64,000 nt of DNA from an uncultured bacterium (GTDB lineage: Bacteria; Cloacimonadota; Cloacimonadia; Cloacimonadales; Cloacimonadaceae). The translations under genes and the position numbers were made by a program. The notes below the pieces were generated by a model. It saw only the letters and a list, made by a program, of their open reading frames with translations, was not told the DNA's origin and searched no databases. Every line of letters starts with the position of its first letter. Position 1 is the stretch's first letter. Of this stretch, positions 61,470 through 64,000 are shown piece after piece. The stretch lies in assembly GCA_938009275.1 (NCBI GenBank), contig CALLHY010000038.1, forward strand, positions 62,001-126,000. The letters run 5' to 3'.

Positions 61470-63644
61470 TTATGTATATTGCAGTCTGTAGAGGTCGTAA
61501 TACAAGCCGCGTTTTTCCAACAGATCGAAATGCGAACCTTCTTCCACAACCTCGCCTTTATGAAGCACCAGGATGCGGTCAACATGCTGAATGGTAGACA
61601 ACCTATGGGCTATCATGATGGAAGTTCTTTCTTTTATAATCTTCTCTAACGCATCCTGAATTAGTATTTCAGTCTCTGTGTCGATGTTTGAAGTAGCCTC
61701 ATCCAGTATGAAGATGGAGGGGTTGTAGGCCAAAACCCTGGCAAAGGCGATTAGCTGTCTTTGTCCTGTGGATAGTGTTGCCCCGCGCTCCATAACTGGC
61801 TCGTCATATCCCTGGGGAAGCTTGCTGATGAATTTATCGGCATTTACGTATTTGGCCACTTGAACAATGTCATCCCGGGTTATCTTGCTGTTATTCAGCG
61901 CGATATTGTCGTGGATATTGCCGCTGAAGATGAATACATCCTGTTGCACGATGCCCACATTGGAGCGGATATCGGCAAGTGAGTATTGGTGAAGCTCTTT
62001 GCCGTCGATACGTATCTTTCCCTTCTGATAAGGATACATACCCAGGATGAGATTTACAATGGAGGTCTTTCCGCTTCCGGTGTGCCCTACCAGTGCTATC
62101 TTTTCGCCGGGCTTGATTTTGAAGGAAACGTCTTTCAGCACCCATTCATCGGGGTTGTATGCCAACCACACGTTCTCGAATTCTATCTCGCCTTCCATTT
62201 TTAGTGAATGGTGAAGCTCTTCGCGATAATCTTCCGGGTCAAGCTCCATAAGGTCGAATATCCTTTCTGCGCCAGCCAGGGCACCCTGGAGGATATTAAA
62301 CTTTTCCGAGAAGTCATTAATGGGTTCAAACAGCTTGTTTACATATTGGGTGAATGCCATTAACAGTCCTATGGTAATGGCATTGCGGAGTATTTGACCA
62401 CCGCCATACCAGATTATAAGCGCAACTGCAACCTGCGAGGAAACGTGAATAATGGGGCGGAAGAAGGCGAATAGCTTTAGCTGCTTCAAAGAGGCAAGAA
62501 AGTACTCGTGATTGATATCCGAAAACTCTTGTTTCTTGTGGAAATACTGGTTGAAAAGCTGAATAATCTTTTGTCCCGCAATGTGCTCTGAAAGTGTGGC
62601 ATTCAGGGATGCAAGATGTTTGCGCACTTCGCGGTAGATTACTCTGGTTTTGCTCCTGTAAATTGTGATAATCCAGATAACCAGCGGGAGTATGGCAAAG
62701 CTGATAAGGGCAAGCTGCCAATTTAATACCAGCATTAAAATGACGATAGCGACAATCAGGATAACGTCTTGAACAATGGTTATCACGCCTGAGGCAAGCA
62801 TTTCGTCTATGGAGCGGATGTCGTTTGTAACGCGTGTTACCAGTCTGCCCACGGGGTTTTGATCGAAATATTTGGTTGGCATCTTTTGCAAGTGGGAAAA
62901 CACATCGTGCCTGAGGTCTGCCATAGCCATTTGTGAGAAATATGCAGTTATTACTGACTGCAGATAGCTGGTAACTAAGCGCAGGCTAATGATGCCAAAG
63001 AAGATGAGAGCCAAGTAAAACAGGCTGCGTGAGGCTTCGCTGCGTACAGCCAGTCGCTCTTTGCGTGGCAGTTCCAATAGCTGTTCTTTGCTAACGGCAA
63101 GCTTATTTGCGCCCAGTCTGAACCATCCTTGCATACCGCTTTTGCTGGCATTGGGGTTGGTGTTTTCTATTAGATATTGGTTCAAGATACTGGTGTTTGA
63201 GGGTGAATCGGTAATTAGATATACAGATTCTGAGCCCAATATGCCTTTCTCTTTCAGCATTGCCATGTCGCTGCGGTTTATCTTGTTTATGTCCTTGGGA
63301 CTCAGGATTATAAAATGCAGGTTTGCGTGGCCATATTCCTTGAATTTCAGCTTTTTATAGCGGCTGTCAAAGTCCTGGTACTCAGTTTCATTGGTAAAAA
63401 TTGCTATTGACTTATCGGATACTATGTAGTCATCTATAGCTGTTCTCTGAACCAGGGGGAGTACCACTTCCGCACCGGAGATTAGCATCAGGATAAAGAA
63501 AGAGAGGAACACCCATTTCATGTAAGGCTTTAGATAATGCATCATCCTGCCGAAGAGCCGGCTATCGTATATCTTGTTCTTTAGTTCGTCTGAGCCGAAG
63601 CCGCCACCTCTGGCACCTCCGCCACCGCCACCGCCGTGCATCAT
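61470..63644 (-). CDS. ABC exporter half-transporter (permease fused to ATPase), subunit B
   Basis: A 724-residue protein. The N-terminus is Gly-rich (MMHGGGGGGGARGGGFGSDE) with GGGAGG as its ribosome site. The transmembrane domain has six expected helices, but an insertion of about 130 residues sits between TM1 and TM2, on the outer side. The nucleotide-binding domain has GHTGSGKTSIVNL (Walker A), LSTGQRQ (signature, Thr in place of the usual Gly), FILDEATSNIDTET (Walker B with catalytic Glu) and IMIAHRLS. It overlaps the upstream ABC gene by 4 bp, and both likely form a heterodimeric exporter. The substrate is unknown. Confidence 0.9.
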   Translation of the reverse strand: MMHGGGGGGGARGGGFGSDELKNKIYDSRLFGRMMHYLKPYMKWVFLSFFILMLISGAEVVLPLVQRTAIDDYIVSDKSIAIFTNETEYQDFDSRYKKLKFKEYGHANLHFIILSPKDINKINRSDMAMLKEKGILGSESVYLITDSPSNTSILNQYLIENTNPNASKSGMQGWFRLGANKLAVSKEQLLELPRKERLAVRSEASRSLFYLALIFFGIISLRLVTSYLQSVITAYFSQMAMADLRHDVFSHLQKMPTKYFDQNPVGRLVTRVTNDIRSIDEMLASGVITIVQDVILIVAIVILMLVLNWQLALISFAILPLVIWIITIYRSKTRVIYREVRKHLASLNATLSEHIAGQKIIQLFNQYFHKKQEFSDINHEYFLASLKQLKLFAFFRPIIHVSSQVAVALIIWYGGGQILRNAITIGLLMAFTQYVNKLFEPINDFSEKFNILQGALAGAERIFDLMELDPEDYREELHHSLKMEGEIEFENVWLAYNPDEWVLKDVSFKIKPGEKIALVGHTGSGKTSIVNLILGMYPYQKGKIRIDGKELHQYSLADIRSNVGIVQQDVFIFSGNIHDNIALNNSKITRDDIVQVAKYVNADKFISKLPQGYDEPVMERGATLSTGQRQLIAFARVLAYNPSIFILDEATSNIDTETEILIQDALEKIIKERTSIMIAHRLSTIQHVDRILVLHKGEVVEEGSHFDLLEKRGLYYDLYRLQYT

Positions 63645-64000
63645 AAATCCTCCCCTTCAAGTTTGGCACGAATTTTCTGTTTTTCGTAGAGGTCGTTATA
63701 CAAGCCGCGTTGCTTAATCAGGTCTTTATGATTGCCGCGTTCCGCTATTTTGGCATCTCCTAACACTATTATCTTATCGGCATGCTGGATAGAGGATATG
63801 CGGTGGGCGATAATAATGGTTGTTCTCCCCCTGCGAAGCTCGATAAGGCGCTCCAAGATGTGCCGTTCAGTCTTTGTATCAACTGCTGAAAGGGCATCGT
63901 CGAGAATCAGGATGCGGGGATTGGTAAGCAAAGCCCTGGCTATGGCAACGCGCTGCTTCTGGCCTCCGGAAAGGGTTATGCCACGCTCGCCGACCATGGT
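63641..64000 (-). CDS. ABC exporter half-transporter, subunit A (C-terminal part only)
   Basis: The reading frame runs through the right edge of the window. Only the last 119 residues are visible, and the Met at 63997 is internal. TMVGERGITLSGGQKQRVAI is the canonical ABC signature. RILILDDALSAVDT is a Walker B in which the catalytic Glu is Asp, and IIIAHRISSIQ is the H-loop. The Asp-for-Glu change marks the degenerate-site subunit of heterodimeric exporters such as TM287/288. It overlaps subunit B by 4 bp. Confidence 0.92.
   Translation of the reverse strand, partial: TMVGERGITLSGGQKQRVAIARALLTNPRILILDDALSAVDTKTERHILERLIELRRGRTTIIIAHRISSIQHADKIIVLGDAKIAERGNHKDLIKQRGLYNDLYEKQKIRAKLEGEDL

Overview
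The window reads as a chromosomal fragment of a Gram-negative bacterium of the Fibrobacterota-Chlorobiota-Bacteroidota (FCB) superphylum, most likely Candidatus Cloacimonadota. This is inference from three signs: three secreted proteins carry a C-terminal YPNPFNP-type sorting domain, there are GWxTD-domain proteins, and the sugar transferase is of the type common in Bacteroidota. No rRNA or tRNA was found, so the assignment rests on protein style alone. Genes are tightly packed, with many 1-20 nt overlaps and GTG/TTG starts. Shine-Dalgarno sequences (GGAG/AGGAGG) are widely used.

Region 1 (1-20202, all +) is a surface-polysaccharide locus cut by the left edge. It holds a polymerase-like membrane protein, a three-gene UDP-L-sugar cassette (4,6-dehydratase, reductase, 2-epimerase), four glycosyltransferases, and an unusual trio of ATP-grasp ligase, DegT-like PLP protein and DUF354-like protein. 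It continues with an AlgD-type GDP-mannose dehydrogenase, three NodB-like deacetylases, a GNAT-like protein, a hexapeptide acyltransferase, a UDP-sugar 4-epimerase and the phosphoglycosyl transferase that would start the repeat unit. Region 2 (20203-21302) is a RAYT/IS200-like transposase with a REP-like repeat field. It is bracketed by two 149-bp copies of the 3' end of the phosphoglycosyl transferase gene. A large secreted fibronectin-type protein follows.

Region 3 (24595-36555, all +) is the classic translation/transcription block rimP-nusA-ylxR-L7Ae-infB-rbfA-nrnA-truB-ribF. It is extended by a secreted protein, a YhaM-like exonuclease and a WalJ-like metallo-hydrolase. It is preceded by a structured leader ending in an intrinsic terminator. 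priA runs convergently against it.

Region 4 (39147-49958, all -) is an envelope-machine operon. It encodes an outer-membrane-barrel-like protein, a 1942-residue periplasmic TPR protein, a 97-residue exported protein, ExbB, two different ExbD proteins and a single-pass protein with a TonB/AgmX-like C-terminal domain. One ExbD has Asn in place of the proton-carrying Asp. I consider this the best candidate for an undescribed system: a proton-motive-force-driven trans-envelope complex resembling Ton/Tol and Agl-Glt in plan only.

Region 5 (50043-64000) holds yraN, two overlapping GWxTD-domain genes, dnaE, a PpiD/SurA-like foldase, a large secreted adhesin-like protein and a heterodimeric ABC exporter cut by the right edge. 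Dispersed palindromic repeats occur in several gaps: two copies of a hairpin with arms of about 30 bp (39016, 61241) and two copies of a 58-bp element (50502, 56607).
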